Below, in pieces: positions 27,274-35,576 of a stretch of DNA of 64,000 bases. Source of the DNA: Halomarina salina (lineage in GTDB: Archaea > Halobacteriota > Halobacteria > Halobacteriales > Haloarculaceae); the NCBI RefSeq assembly GCF_023074835.1, contig NZ_JALLGW010000002.1, forward strand, positions 558,001 through 622,000, read 5' to 3'. The notes beneath the pieces were generated by a model. That model did no database searches, was not told where the DNA came from, and saw only the letters and a program-made list of their open reading frames with translations. Made by a program: the position numbers and the translations under genes. Numbering within the stretch: position 1 is the stretch's first letter; each line of letters begins with the position of its first letter.

Positions 27274-28542
27274 TCAGTGCTCCGCGGCGAGTCGCAGGAT
27301 GGACTCGGAGAGCACCGAGACGCCGATGGGGAGCGAGTCCTCGTCGACGTCGAACGTCGAGGTGTGGTGGCCGCCGGGATGGTCAGTGCCGATGCCGACG
27401 TAACAGGCCTTCCCGCCGTTGTCCTGCACGCGCTGCATGAGGTAGGTGGCGTCCTCGCTCCCGCCGAGGGCGTCCGAGCGGAGGACGGAGTCGACGCCCT
27501 CGACGCCGCCAGCGACCGACTCGACCACGTCGACGATGGCGTCGTCGCTGACGGCGCTCGGCGCGCCGCCCACGGTGTCGACGTCCACCTCGCAGGCGTG
27601 CATCTCCGCGGCGGCCCGGATGACGCGTTCGGCGCTGTCGCGCATGTACTCCATCAGTTCGGTCGTCTCGCCGCGGACCTCGCCCTCGACGTACGCCTCC
27701 TCGGGAACGATGTTGGTCGCCGAGCCGCCGCGGATGACGCCCGCGTTGACCGTCGTGCGGCCGTCCTGGTGGCGCGGGATGGCGTAGAGGTTCTGGACCG
27801 CGGCGGCGAGCGCCTGGTTGGCGTTGCGGCCGTCGCCGGGGTTCGCGCCCGCGTGGGCCGGTTCGCCCGTGAACGTCGCCTCGAAGTGGTGGACGGCGAG
27901 GAAGCCGTCGATGCCCGCGACCACCTCGCCCGTCGGGTGGTCGAGGCCGACGTGGGCGGCCAGCAGGTAGTCGCAGTCGTCGAGCAGGCCGGACTCGGCG
28001 ACCGGTTTGCCGCCGCCGACCACCTCCTCCGCCGGCTGGAAGACGACCTTCAGCGTGCCGGAGAACTCGCTGTCCTTGATGGCCTCCAGCACGCCGAGCC
28101 CGAACGTGATGTGGGCGTCGTGGCCGCAGGCGTGCATCGCCTCGGTCTCGGCGCGGAAGCCCTCCGCGTTCGGTGCGTGGTCGGCGTCCTCGGACTCGGC
28201 GCGCGGCAGACCGTCGATGTCGACCCGGAGGCCGACCGTCGGCCCCTCGCCCATGTTCAGGACGGCGAGTGCGCCGGTGTACCCACCGTCGAGTCGGTCG
28301 AGGACGTCCGCGTCGACGCCGTGGTCGCGGGCGTCGTCGAACCAGCGACGCTGTTCGGCCTCGTCCGGGAGGCCCATGCGCTCGCCGCTCAGCAGGTCCG
28401 GACCGACGTACAGTTCGTCGACGCCGATGCGGTCGAGTTCCTCGACGATGCGCGCGGTGGTACGGAACTCCCGCCACGCCGGTTCGGGGAAGCGGTGGAA
28501 CTCACGGCGAAGCGACACGAGTCGGTCGCGGTCGACACTCAT
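27274..28542 (-). CDS. M20-family amidohydrolase/peptidase
   Basis: 422 aa. VGLRVDIDGLPRAE, HACGHDAHITFGLG (metal ligands), and FQPAEEVVGGGKP (catalytic Glu-Glu) identify the M20D branch: hippurate, indole-3-acetyl-amino-acid or N-acyl amino acid hydrolases. The lid/dimerisation domain follows (GEPAHAGANPGDGRNANQA region), and the C-terminal ligand is in GTDHPGGHHT. Cytoplasmic. Similar haloarchaeal proteins are annotated as aminobenzoyl-glutamate-utilisation-like. It stands alone, with an intergenic gap of about 190 bp on its 3' side. Confidence 0.9.
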   Translation of the reverse strand: MSVDRDRLVSLRREFHRFPEPAWREFRTTARIVEELDRIGVDELYVGPDLLSGERMGLPDEAEQRRWFDDARDHGVDADVLDRLDGGYTGALAVLNMGEGPTVGLRVDIDGLPRAESEDADHAPNAEGFRAETEAMHACGHDAHITFGLGVLEAIKDSEFSGTLKVVFQPAEEVVGGGKPVAESGLLDDCDYLLAAHVGLDHPTGEVVAGIDGFLAVHHFEATFTGEPAHAGANPGDGRNANQALAAAVQNLYAIPRHQDGRTTVNAGVIRGGSATNIVPEEAYVEGEVRGETTELMEYMRDSAERVIRAAAEMHACEVDVDTVGGAPSAVSDDAIVDVVESVAGGVEGVDSVLRSDALGGSEDATYLMQRVQDNGGKACYVGIGTDHPGGHHTSTFDVDEDSLPIGVSVLSESILRLAAEH

Positions 28543-28661
28543 GGGCAGTGAGTCACACGCGTACGGCTTAGTTCACGCGGACCGGGTACTGACAGCGAGG
28601 GGAGAAGATGAGGGTAGCGAAGACCGGGAACCGGAGAGCGGCAGGAAGTCGTAGCGACGGC

Positions 28662-28991
28662 TCAGGCCCGGCCAGCGCCGGTGACCTGTTCGACATCCAC
28701 CTCGACGTGGACGCCGTCGGGGAACTCCCGCTGGGTGGCGTCGCGGGCGAACTCGTCGTGGCCGACGATGCGCATCGTCCGGGTGTACACCGAGAACGAC
28801 CAGTCGGCGAACCGGTCGCCGTCGGGGTGGAGCGACTTCTGCTGGGGTGCGACGTACCGTTCGGGTGGCGGCGTCTGCGGTCCCTTTATCTCGACGCCCT
28901 TGCGCGACGCCATCGACTTGATGCTGGAGACGACGTCGTCGAGGGCCGGACGGTCCCCGCTGGAGAGTGAGAGAGTCGTGACGAACGGCAT
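28662..28991 (-). CDS. uS10-like ribosomal-protein-fold protein
   Basis: The start at 28991 gives MPFVTTLSLSSGDRPALDDV and 109 aa. The GVEIKGPQTPPPERYVAPQQ segment is close to the KGP-PLP loop of ribosomal protein S10, followed by FSVYTRTMRIVGHDEFARDA. It is not in a ribosomal operon and has an unusually acidic C-terminus, so it is likely a haloarchaeal uS10 paralogue rather than the ribosomal subunit. Divergent from the NUDIX gene. Confidence 0.78.
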   Translation of the reverse strand: MPFVTTLSLSSGDRPALDDVVSSIKSMASRKGVEIKGPQTPPPERYVAPQQKSLHPDGDRFADWSFSVYTRTMRIVGHDEFARDATQREFPDGVHVEVDVEQVTGAGRA

Positions 28992-29148
28992 GTCAGTCCG
29001 GTCGGTGGCGACGGCAAAAAGCCCATCCATCCGGACCCGTCTCCTCCGGAGACCCGACCGAGTGGCGTCCTCACCGGGAGAGCCGGCGGCTGACGGACAC
29101 CGACCGCATGGCGATATTCTCTTATGTAGTGAATCAGTATCCAGAGCC

Positions 29149-29586
29149 ATGATAGAGGCCACGAGCGCCGGAGCAATCCTGTTCCGCGATACACGTGGCC
29201 GTCGCGAGTACCTCCTGCTCAAGTCCCGAACGGGGGACTGGGAGTTCCCGAAGGGCGGCGTCGAAGGGAAGGAGGAGTTACAGCAGACGGCGATACGTGA
29301 GGTCGCGGAGGAAGCGGGAATCGAGGAACTCAGACTCATCGACGGGTTCCGCGAGGACTACGACTACATCTTCGAGGCGAACGGCAACACAATCCACAAG
29401 ACGGTCCACCTGTTCATCGCGCGGTCGTTCGAGGCGAGCGCCGAACTGTCGCGCGAGCATCGCGACCTGCAGTGGCGCGACTACGAGCAGGCCATCAACA
29501 CCATCACGCAGGACGGCCCCCGCGAGATACTCGAACAGGCCGACGAGTTCCTCGAGAACGGCGGCCTCGACGACGACGACGGGTAG
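29149..29586 (+). CDS. NUDIX hydrolase (diadenosine tetraphosphatase-like)
   Basis: The ATG at 29149 (MIEATSAGAILFRDTRGR) gives 145 aa. The NUDIX box is complete: GGVEGKEELQQTAIREV followed by AEEAGI (residues about 37-59). WEFPKGG before the box is typical of Ap4A hydrolases of the NUDT2 type. It would remove toxic dinucleoside polyphosphates. TAG is followed directly by the ATG of the DUF5787 gene, so the two are probably cotranscribed. Confidence 0.92.
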   Translation: MIEATSAGAILFRDTRGRREYLLLKSRTGDWEFPKGGVEGKEELQQTAIREVAEEAGIEELRLIDGFREDYDYIFEANGNTIHKTVHLFIARSFEASAELSREHRDLQWRDYEQAINTITQDGPREILEQADEFLENGGLDDDDG

Positions 29587-30699
29587 ATGACCTCCCGGGA
29601 GTTCACCTTCGAACTCCGCGTCTGCCAGTGGGCCGAACGCGAGTGGACGCCCGCGCGTCGCGCGGCGGACAGCGAGGGCTCCGGGCCGAGCGCCGTCCTC
29701 GTCGCCCGGCAACTCGGGACGCGCGGCCGCCGCTGGGACACGCTCGTCGTCGAGTGCGACCCCGACGGCCTCGCCGCCCGGAGCGTCTTCGGGAACGAGC
29801 GGCTGGACTCCGACCTCCTGCACGTCGTCCGGAACGCCCCCCGCGAGTGGACGTACTACCGCGACGCGCTCCCCCATCCGGGGTACCCGTGGCGCTACGT
29901 CCGCGAGGCCATCCACACCGCCAGCGACCGCGGTATCGTCGAGGAGCGACGCGCGGGCAACCGCATCGAGATTCGTCGCAAGTGGCACTACCCCGACTGG
30001 GTTCGGCGAATCGTCGCCATCGAGAACAAGCCGGACCTCGACGCCAGCGCCGCCCGCGTCCTGGGCGACCAGCTCGAACGCGACGTCGCGCTGTCGCTCG
30101 CCGACGAGGTGTGGGTCGCCACGGCAGCCAAAGGGGACGGCGCCGAGCAGAGCTCGGCTGGCACCCGGAGCTCGGCGAGTTCCGGCGATGGCGTCGAGCC
30201 CGTACTGTTCGAACGCCTGCCCGTCGAGGCGGGCATCCTCGCCGTGACGCGTGGCGGGGACGGAACTCCCACGAGCGCCGACGTGGCGTGGCACCCGAGT
30301 TCGCTCCGCGTCGACGACCCCGGCACGCGTATCCTCGAACGGCCGACCGGGACCGGCCACGACGCCTCCGCCGCGCGCTTCGAGTACGCCGACCCCGACT
30401 GGAAGCGCGCCAAGCGTCTCGAAATCGCCGAACGAGCCTACGAGCGCGGCTGGCGGTCGTACGTCGACACGATGCGCGCGGACTGTCGCCACTTCGAACT
30501 GCGCGACGACGGCGACACGCTCCCCTGGTGTGCCGCGAAGGCCCACAGTCCGACGGGCCGGGAGTGTTCGGGGTCCTGTCCCGAGTTCACCCCCGAACCG
30601 CCACAGTGGCGCACCCGCGGGTGGCCCATCGAGGGCGGCCCGGGAAAGGGACTGAAACGCCTCCTGGCTCGGCAGCGGGAGCGACGTCGAGAGCCGTAG
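29587..30699 (+). CDS. DUF5787 family protein, possible PD-(D/E)XK-like nuclease with C-terminal cysteine cluster
   Basis: 370 aa, starting at the base after the NUDIX stop codon. The N-terminus FTFELRVCQWAEREWTP is characteristic. A central IVAIENKPDLD then DQLERDVALSLADEVWVATA has the E-x-K and trailing helix pattern of restriction-like nuclease folds. An Ala/Ser-rich insert follows (about residues 180-200). The C-terminus has four cysteines in CRHFELRDDG...WCAAK...ECSGSC, which could hold a metal or Fe-S cluster. The nuclease assignment is inference; the family itself has no assigned function that I know of. Confidence 0.7.
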   Translation: MTSREFTFELRVCQWAEREWTPARRAADSEGSGPSAVLVARQLGTRGRRWDTLVVECDPDGLAARSVFGNERLDSDLLHVVRNAPREWTYYRDALPHPGYPWRYVREAIHTASDRGIVEERRAGNRIEIRRKWHYPDWVRRIVAIENKPDLDASAARVLGDQLERDVALSLADEVWVATAAKGDGAEQSSAGTRSSASSGDGVEPVLFERLPVEAGILAVTRGGDGTPTSADVAWHPSSLRVDDPGTRILERPTGTGHDASAARFEYADPDWKRAKRLEIAERAYERGWRSYVDTMRADCRHFELRDDGDTLPWCAAKAHSPTGRECSGSCPEFTPEPPQWRTRGWPIEGGPGKGLKRLLARQRERRREP

Positions 30700-30701
30700 C
30701 G

Positions 30702-30721
30702 AGCGACGGCGCAGTCGCTCG
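30702..30721 (+). terminator. Hairpin just after the DUF5787 gene
   Basis: GAGCGAC and GTCGCTC form a perfect 7-bp stem with a 6-nt loop immediately after the stop codon at 30699. No T-tract follows, so it may stabilise the mRNA 3' end rather than terminate. Confidence 0.35.
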
Positions 30722-30876
30722 GGGTCGGTGGTCGTCGTCCTGTTCGTGGTGAACCGTGTCGTCCGACGGCGCTCCCTTCGTGTCCACGCGCTTCGCGTCC
30801 GGCAGGTAACTCGCCTCGATGGGTTGGCGTTATCCGTCGACCGTTCGGAACGTCGCCGGCACGTCGGGGTGGCCGC

Positions 30877-31698
30877 TCACCAGAGGAAGCCTCCGTCGTC
30901 GGACGACTCGCTGGCTTCGTTCGCGAGGTCGGGGCGTCCCGTCGTGAGCATGTCCGGTTCGGCAGCCACCACGTCCCGAATCGTCTCCTCGCTCTCGAAC
31001 AGCGCCCACACGCCGACGTCGAGCGGGCTCTGCTCGACGGTGTCGACGAACTGGTTGGTGAGGTAGGGGAGGTAGTGTGCGGAGACGAGACCAGTGCCCA
31101 GTCGTTCGGCGTCGGCGAGCAACCCGTCACGTGGCAGCGCGCCGAGCAGCGCCGTGTCGACGGCCGCTCGGCGAGCGGTCGGGAGCGCGGGTGCGTCGAA
31201 CGAGGCGAGGGTCGTCCGGCCGGACAGCCCGTGTCGACGAACGCTGTCGAGGACCGCCCCGGTGTAGCCGGGGCGTTTGAGTTCGAGGTAGACGTCGACG
31301 GACCGGTCGGCGAGCGCTTGCAGTCCCTCGTCGAGGGTGAGAATCGGCTCGCCGCCGACGGTGGCGTCGAGCACGTCCTCGGAGTGCGTGTAGCGGACGA
31401 CACCGCCGGCCGTACTGGCGACGTCGAGAACCGGGTCGTGGAACAACACGAGTTCGCCGTCGCGCGTCCGTCGAACGTCGAGCTCCACCCCGTCGACGTC
31501 GTGTTCGAGACCGGCCTCGATGGCAGCACGCGTGTTCGGAGGCGCGAGTCCCGACGCGCCACGATGGCCGACGATGGTCGGGGTGGTCGACCGGTCGGTG
31601 CGTGCCGTGCCGCGTCCGACCGCGAGTCCTCCGAGGACGCTCCCGGTGCCAGCGAGGACGCGTCGTCGCGAGACCGTCGTAGAAGCGAGGTCTGTCAT
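30877..31698 (-). CDS. Exported glycerophosphodiester phosphodiesterase
   Basis: 273 aa with twin-arginine signal SRRRVLAGTGSVLGGLAVG at residues 10-28. There is no lipobox cysteine, so it is secreted or N-terminally retained. GHRGASGLAPPNT carries the catalytic His and Arg, and VELDVRRTRDGELVLFHDP carries the metal ligands and second His; VYLELKRPG is the third motif. It hydrolyses glycerophosphodiesters to glycerol-3-phosphate outside the cell, supplying glycerol phosphate or phosphate. Single gene. Confidence 0.92.
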   Translation of the reverse strand: MTDLASTTVSRRRVLAGTGSVLGGLAVGRGTARTDRSTTPTIVGHRGASGLAPPNTRAAIEAGLEHDVDGVELDVRRTRDGELVLFHDPVLDVASTAGGVVRYTHSEDVLDATVGGEPILTLDEGLQALADRSVDVYLELKRPGYTGAVLDSVRRHGLSGRTTLASFDAPALPTARRAAVDTALLGALPRDGLLADAERLGTGLVSAHYLPYLTNQFVDTVEQSPLDVGVWALFESEETIRDVVAAEPDMLTTGRPDLANEASESSDDGGFLW

Positions 31699-31906
31699 CC
31701 GTACTACCAGACATCACGACTGGTCGGAAGTCGGTTCAGCTTGCTGAGGCGAGCGACGACGGGGCACGCCCTCCAGCGAACGGTTCGTCGAGGAGTACGG
31801 CCGTCCGGGGCGTTCGACGGTTCGACGTACGCGTCGGGGCTATCCACACGGCTCGTCGACCTGTCGGCCAGGGGACCGAGCGTCCGGGCGACTCCCGGTC
31901 AGTCTC

Positions 31907-32086
31907 TCAGTCGGTCGCCCGGACGTTGGTGCTGGTACACCCGGGGCAGCTCACCCGTGTCATCTTCAGTTTCGACTCTTCGAAGGAGGCGCCACACCGC
32001 GCACATCGGTACTCGAACGTCTCCGTGGCCCCCTCCGACGCTCCCGATTCGACCACCGTATCGCGGAGTGTGGTGAGGACGCTCAT
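31907..32086 (-). CDS. Small zinc-ribbon protein, 59 aa
   Basis: Reads MSVLTTLRDTVVESGASEGA, then YRCARCGASFEES and VSCPGCTSTNVRATD. Two CxxC pairs (residues 28-31 and 47-50) make a zinc ribbon of the rubredoxin/FmdB-like type common among haloarchaeal small proteins. High third-position GC and an intact zinc knuckle support it as a gene despite its size. Confidence 0.72.
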   Translation of the reverse strand: MSVLTTLRDTVVESGASEGATETFEYRCARCGASFEESKLKMTRVSCPGCTSTNVRATD

Positions 32087-32293
32087 CGTTGGCCGCTACG
32101 GCAAGAGCGTAAAACATCTGACGGAACCCGTCGGTTCTGCTCGTTCTTCGCTGGAGGCCGAGGGCGAGAACGGAGCCGCGACCCCTGACCCGCCAAGTCG
32201 GTGCCGGCCGTCAGGGACCCCAGTCTCGGACATCGAGAATCGTCGCCCCGATATATGTCGTCGCCGAAACAACTAGAAGACGGTGACAGCACG

Positions 32294-32950
32294 ATGACTC
32301 CCGTCGACACCTACACCGAGTCCGTCGAGACGACGGCGCGAACGACGTCCGACCACAGAACGCTCGCCGGTCTATGCTTCTTCGCCCTCGGGGCGGGGTT
32401 CATGACGGTGATAATGCTCGCGGCGGCGATGGTGCCCGGCTACGACTTCGGCGGCGGTGCCATCAGCGACCTGGGGGTGGCCACCGAGACGGCGCTCCTG
32501 TTCAACGCGTCGCTCGTCCTCGTCGGCGCGTTCAACCTGCTCGGCGGGTACTTCCTCTACCGGAGCCACGGGAAGCGCTGGCTCCTGGCCGTCTACGCGC
32601 TCGCTGGCGTCGGCGCGGTCGGAGCCGGGGCGTTCCCGCTCGACACCGGTGGCCTCCACGGCCTGTTCGCGCTCCTCGCGTTCCTGTTCTTCAACGTGCA
32701 GGCCGTCGGGACCGCGACCCAGGTGACCGGACTGATGCGCGCACTGTCGGCCGTCGCCGGCGGGGTCGGTCTCGTGTTCGTCGTCCTCATGGCCATCGGC
32801 GACGCGGGCACCGTGGCGGCGTTCGGCCCCATCGGTCACGGTGGGACCGAACGGATGATCGTCTACCCGGTGATGCTCTGGCTGGTCGCCTTCGGCGGGT
32901 ACCTCCTCGGCGCCAGCGAGCGGGGCGAACGCATCCGCTCGACGGAGTGA
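32294..32950 (+). CDS. DUF998 family membrane protein
   Basis: The start is taken at 32294 (MTPVDTYTESVETTARTT), about 45 bp after the TATA-like GATATATG at 32250; an upstream ATG at 32255 is possible. 218 aa with six hydrophobic helices. DFGGGAISDLGVATETALLFN and GYFLYRSHGK are typical of DUF998 proteins, whose function is unknown. It converges on the DUF5797 gene. Confidence 0.82.
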   Translation: MTPVDTYTESVETTARTTSDHRTLAGLCFFALGAGFMTVIMLAAAMVPGYDFGGGAISDLGVATETALLFNASLVLVGAFNLLGGYFLYRSHGKRWLLAVYALAGVGAVGAGAFPLDTGGLHGLFALLAFLFFNVQAVGTATQVTGLMRALSAVAGGVGLVFVVLMAIGDAGTVAAFGPIGHGGTERMIVYPVMLWLVAFGGYLLGASERGERIRSTE

Positions 32951-32971
32951 CGGAGGACGAGGGGCGCGGCC

Positions 32972-33451
32972 TCAGTCCTCGGCGTCGAGCGGTTCGACGT
33001 CGAGGTCATCGCGGGCCGTCGTGAGGCGGAACGTCGGGACCGTCTCCCTGACCACCTCGACGATACCCTTGTCCTGTAGGCTACGGAGGCCGGAGCGGAC
33101 CGCGTCCACGTCCGTCTCCATCCCGGTGTCCTGGACCTCGTGGAGGACGCTAACGACGCTCTCCGGGTCGTCGTCCGGGCCGGCCAGCACCTCCGTGATG
33201 CGGACCTGGAGTTCGGGGACGCGGATGGTCTCGGCGTCCATCTCGATGCCGAGCAGTTCTGCCCCCTCCTGCGTCGCGCGGATGAGGCTGTTCTCGTCCC
33301 GGAAGTAGTACTCCTTCAGCTCGGATTCGAGGTACTGGTGGACCTCGCTCCCGCCGTCCATGTCCCAGCGCTCCTGCAACTCCTTGTTCTTGGTGGGCTG
33401 GAGTTCGACGATGTCGCGCAGGCGTGCCTGGGCTTCCTCCGAAAGGCTCAC
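32972..33451 (-). CDS. DUF5797 family winged-helix protein
   Basis: 159 aa. The N-terminus SEEAQARLRDIVELQPTKNK then ELQERWDMDGGSEVHQYLES matches the haloarchaeal DUF5797 family. The arrangement of helices and the SLIRATQEGAELLG wing suggest two winged-helix units, so DNA binding is plausible. Soluble and acidic. Regulatory target unknown. Confidence 0.8.
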   Translation of the reverse strand: MSLSEEAQARLRDIVELQPTKNKELQERWDMDGGSEVHQYLESELKEYYFRDENSLIRATQEGAELLGIEMDAETIRVPELQVRITEVLAGPDDDPESVVSVLHEVQDTGMETDVDAVRSGLRSLQDKGIVEVVRETVPTFRLTTARDDLDVEPLDAED

Positions 33452-33563
33452 TGCCGGTCGGTTAGGGGAGGTAGTACATCGGTATTGCGACTTCTATGCC
33501 GTCGGTTCGACGTGGACGGGAATACCAGAGTGGTCCGGTCGCGGGGCGGTTGCGGAGACGACT

Positions 33564-33593
33564 GTACCGCGAACGAGCGGAGCGAGTGAGCGG
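33564..33593 (+). repeat. 30-bp repeat, inverted identical copy at 59813-59842
   Basis: Begins GTACCGCGAACGAGCGG and ends GAGTGAGCGG. The same 30 bases occur in opposite orientation between the PAPS-reductase-like and hydrolase genes. It lies in the gap downstream of the geranylgeranyl reductase gene. It contains the GAGCGGAGCGAG element common in haloarchaeal intergenic regions. Confidence 0.7.
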
Positions 33594-33670
33594 ACGCCGT
33601 TCTGGTGATGGTCCGGCCGTCGTCCCGTTGGCGACCCGGCGGCCCTCGACTCGTGACGAAGGGGTGGTTC

Positions 33671-35041
33671 TCAGTACTTCGCTTCCGCGCCGGTCCGCTC
33701 GTAGATGTCGTCCATGATGCGGTCGCGGCGGATCTGCCACGCGCGGAACTCGTCGGGCGAGTCCGGGTAGTTCTCGTAGTGAGCGAGGAGTCGGTCGGCG
33801 AGGCCCTTCGTCTCGTAGAAGTCGAACATCGTCCGCCAGTGGCCGCGGGACTTCCAGAGCGTCTTGAGCGCGAGACCGGGCCCGACGCTCGAACTGCCCG
33901 AGTAGAGGGCTTCCGAGAGCTGTTGACCGGGCAGCGCCGCGAGGAGGCTCATCAGGTCGTCGAGGTCGTAGGCGGTGCTGAAGATGTTGTAGACGTCGAG
34001 CGCCGCGTAGCGGGCACCGAAGTGGTCCATCACGCGCTCGTTGTACCGCCAGAGTCGGTCCTCGCTGTCGTCGTCGTGTTCGATGGCCTCGATGGCCTGC
34101 TCGGCGGCGTACTGTCCGGCGTAGGCCGCGCCGGCGATACCGCCGCCGGTGGTGGGGTTGACGTGGGCGGCCGAGTCGCCCGCGGCGATGAACCCCGGCG
34201 CGACGGCCGAGTCGTAGGTCCGGCGCGTGGGGAGGGCCGCGCCGAGTTTGTCCTTCACCGTCGCGTTCTCGAACTCGGGCCGCTGGCGCAGGTCGTCGCG
34301 CAGGTCGCCGACGAGCTTCATCGGCTCCTCGTTCATCTGGAAGCCGAGGCCGACGTTGATCTCGGTGGGCGTCCGCGGGAAGTACCAGAGGTAGCCCGCC
34401 GAGCGCTTGGTGGGCTTGAACACGAGCGCGTCGGACCACTCGACCGGTTCGTCCACCTCGACGATCTCGCGGTAGGCGGAGGCGAACTGCGAGTACCGGA
34501 CGTTGGTGTCGAACGTCGCGTCCGAGAGGTCGGCCTTGTCCTGGAGGATGGACAGCGCGCCGGCGCCGTCGACGAGCATCTCTGACTCGTAGGTGACGGT
34601 GTCGCCCTTGCGGACGCCGGTGACGCCGGTGACGCGACCGTCGTCGTTCTGGTTCACGTCGCGGACGACGGTGTCGTAGTGGAACTCGACGCCGGCCTCC
34701 TCCGCGCCCTCGATGAGCAGGCGACCGTACTCCCAGCGGTCGATGACGGCTATCTCGCCGGGGACCGGGATGTCGAGGACGACGTCCTCGGAGGGGATCT
34801 CGAACTGCCCGTGGTCGACCTCCGTGTTGGTGAACGCGGGTTCGATCTGGGACTTCGGGATGGCGCTCGGGAAGTTCGCGGCCCCCTTGAGCGCGTCCCC
34901 GCACGCGATGTGGCCCGCCTCCTCCGCCGTCTTCCGCTCGACGATGACGACGTCGTACCCCGCTCGGGCGACCGTCGCGGCGGCGTAACAGCCCGCCGTC
35001 CCCGCGCCGACGACGACGACGTCGTACGTGTGACTGGTCAT
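33671..35041 (-). CDS. Geranylgeranyl reductase family (digeranylgeranylglycerophospholipid reductase)
   Basis: The start at 35041 (MTSHTYDVVVVGAGTAGCYA) gives 456 aa; the FAD-binding GxGxxG lies at residues 11-16. The substrate-side motif YLWYFPRTPTEINVG and the second FAD motif FIAAGDSAAHVNPTTGGGI identify the archaeal GGR family. These enzymes saturate the isoprenoid chains of archaeal membrane lipids. It is divergent from a 2Fe-2S ferredoxin gene with about 109 bp between starts, and that ferredoxin is a candidate electron donor. Confidence 0.93.
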   Translation of the reverse strand: MTSHTYDVVVVGAGTAGCYAAATVARAGYDVVIVERKTAEEAGHIACGDALKGAANFPSAIPKSQIEPAFTNTEVDHGQFEIPSEDVVLDIPVPGEIAVIDRWEYGRLLIEGAEEAGVEFHYDTVVRDVNQNDDGRVTGVTGVRKGDTVTYESEMLVDGAGALSILQDKADLSDATFDTNVRYSQFASAYREIVEVDEPVEWSDALVFKPTKRSAGYLWYFPRTPTEINVGLGFQMNEEPMKLVGDLRDDLRQRPEFENATVKDKLGAALPTRRTYDSAVAPGFIAAGDSAAHVNPTTGGGIAGAAYAGQYAAEQAIEAIEHDDDSEDRLWRYNERVMDHFGARYAALDVYNIFSTAYDLDDLMSLLAALPGQQLSEALYSGSSSVGPGLALKTLWKSRGHWRTMFDFYETKGLADRLLAHYENYPDSPDEFRAWQIRRDRIMDDIYERTGAEAKY

Positions 35042-35150
35042 GTCCCCCAGTGACCGGCGCGCGGCAAAACGGTTTCCGATACGGACGACCGAACGGTCGA
35101 GACAGACCGGTCCAACAAGAGTTTTGGTCGGGTTCGTCCAACCGGAGACC

Positions 35151-35483
35151 ATGACCGAGTACACCGTCGAGTTCGTCGGGACGGGCGAGACCATCACCTG
35201 TTCCGACAAGCGGACCATCCTGAGCCGCTGCATCGAGGAGGGCATCGCCCAGGAGTACTCCTGCCGCGTCGGGATGTGTCTCGCCTGTTCGGCCGAGATA
35301 ATCGAGGGTGAGGTCGAACAGCAGGTCGCCGTCGCTCGCGGCCTGACCGAGGAGGAGGCCGAGCACTACACGCTGACGTGCATGGCGCGACCGGCCTCCG
35401 ACCTGAAACTCGACCGCGGGAAGTACCCGCCGAGCATCGAGGGCGACGTCGCGGACGGCGACGCGGCAGCGGCCGACGACTGA
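35151..35483 (+). CDS. 2Fe-2S ferredoxin (plant type)
   Basis: The ATG at 35151 (MTEYTVEFVGTGETITCSDK) gives 110 aa. The cluster-binding cysteines are in YSCRVGMCLACSAEI (C-x4-C-x2-C) plus LTCMARP, the normal 2Fe-2S pattern. It lacks the large N-terminal insertion of the major haloarchaeal ferredoxin, so it is a specialised paralogue. The divergent arrangement with geranylgeranyl reductase suggests reductant supply to lipid saturation; in Methanosarcina a ferredoxin next to the reductase gene serves this role. Confidence 0.93.
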   Translation: MTEYTVEFVGTGETITCSDKRTILSRCIEEGIAQEYSCRVGMCLACSAEIIEGEVEQQVAVARGLTEEEAEHYTLTCMARPASDLKLDRGKYPPSIEGDVADGDAAAADD

Positions 35484-35576
35484 CCCGACGGTCCGCGACT
35501 GGCTCGGGGCGTTCAGATTCCGGACCGGTTCCGAGCGGTCCGACGCGGACGCCGAGGTCCAGCACGGGAGCCACGC

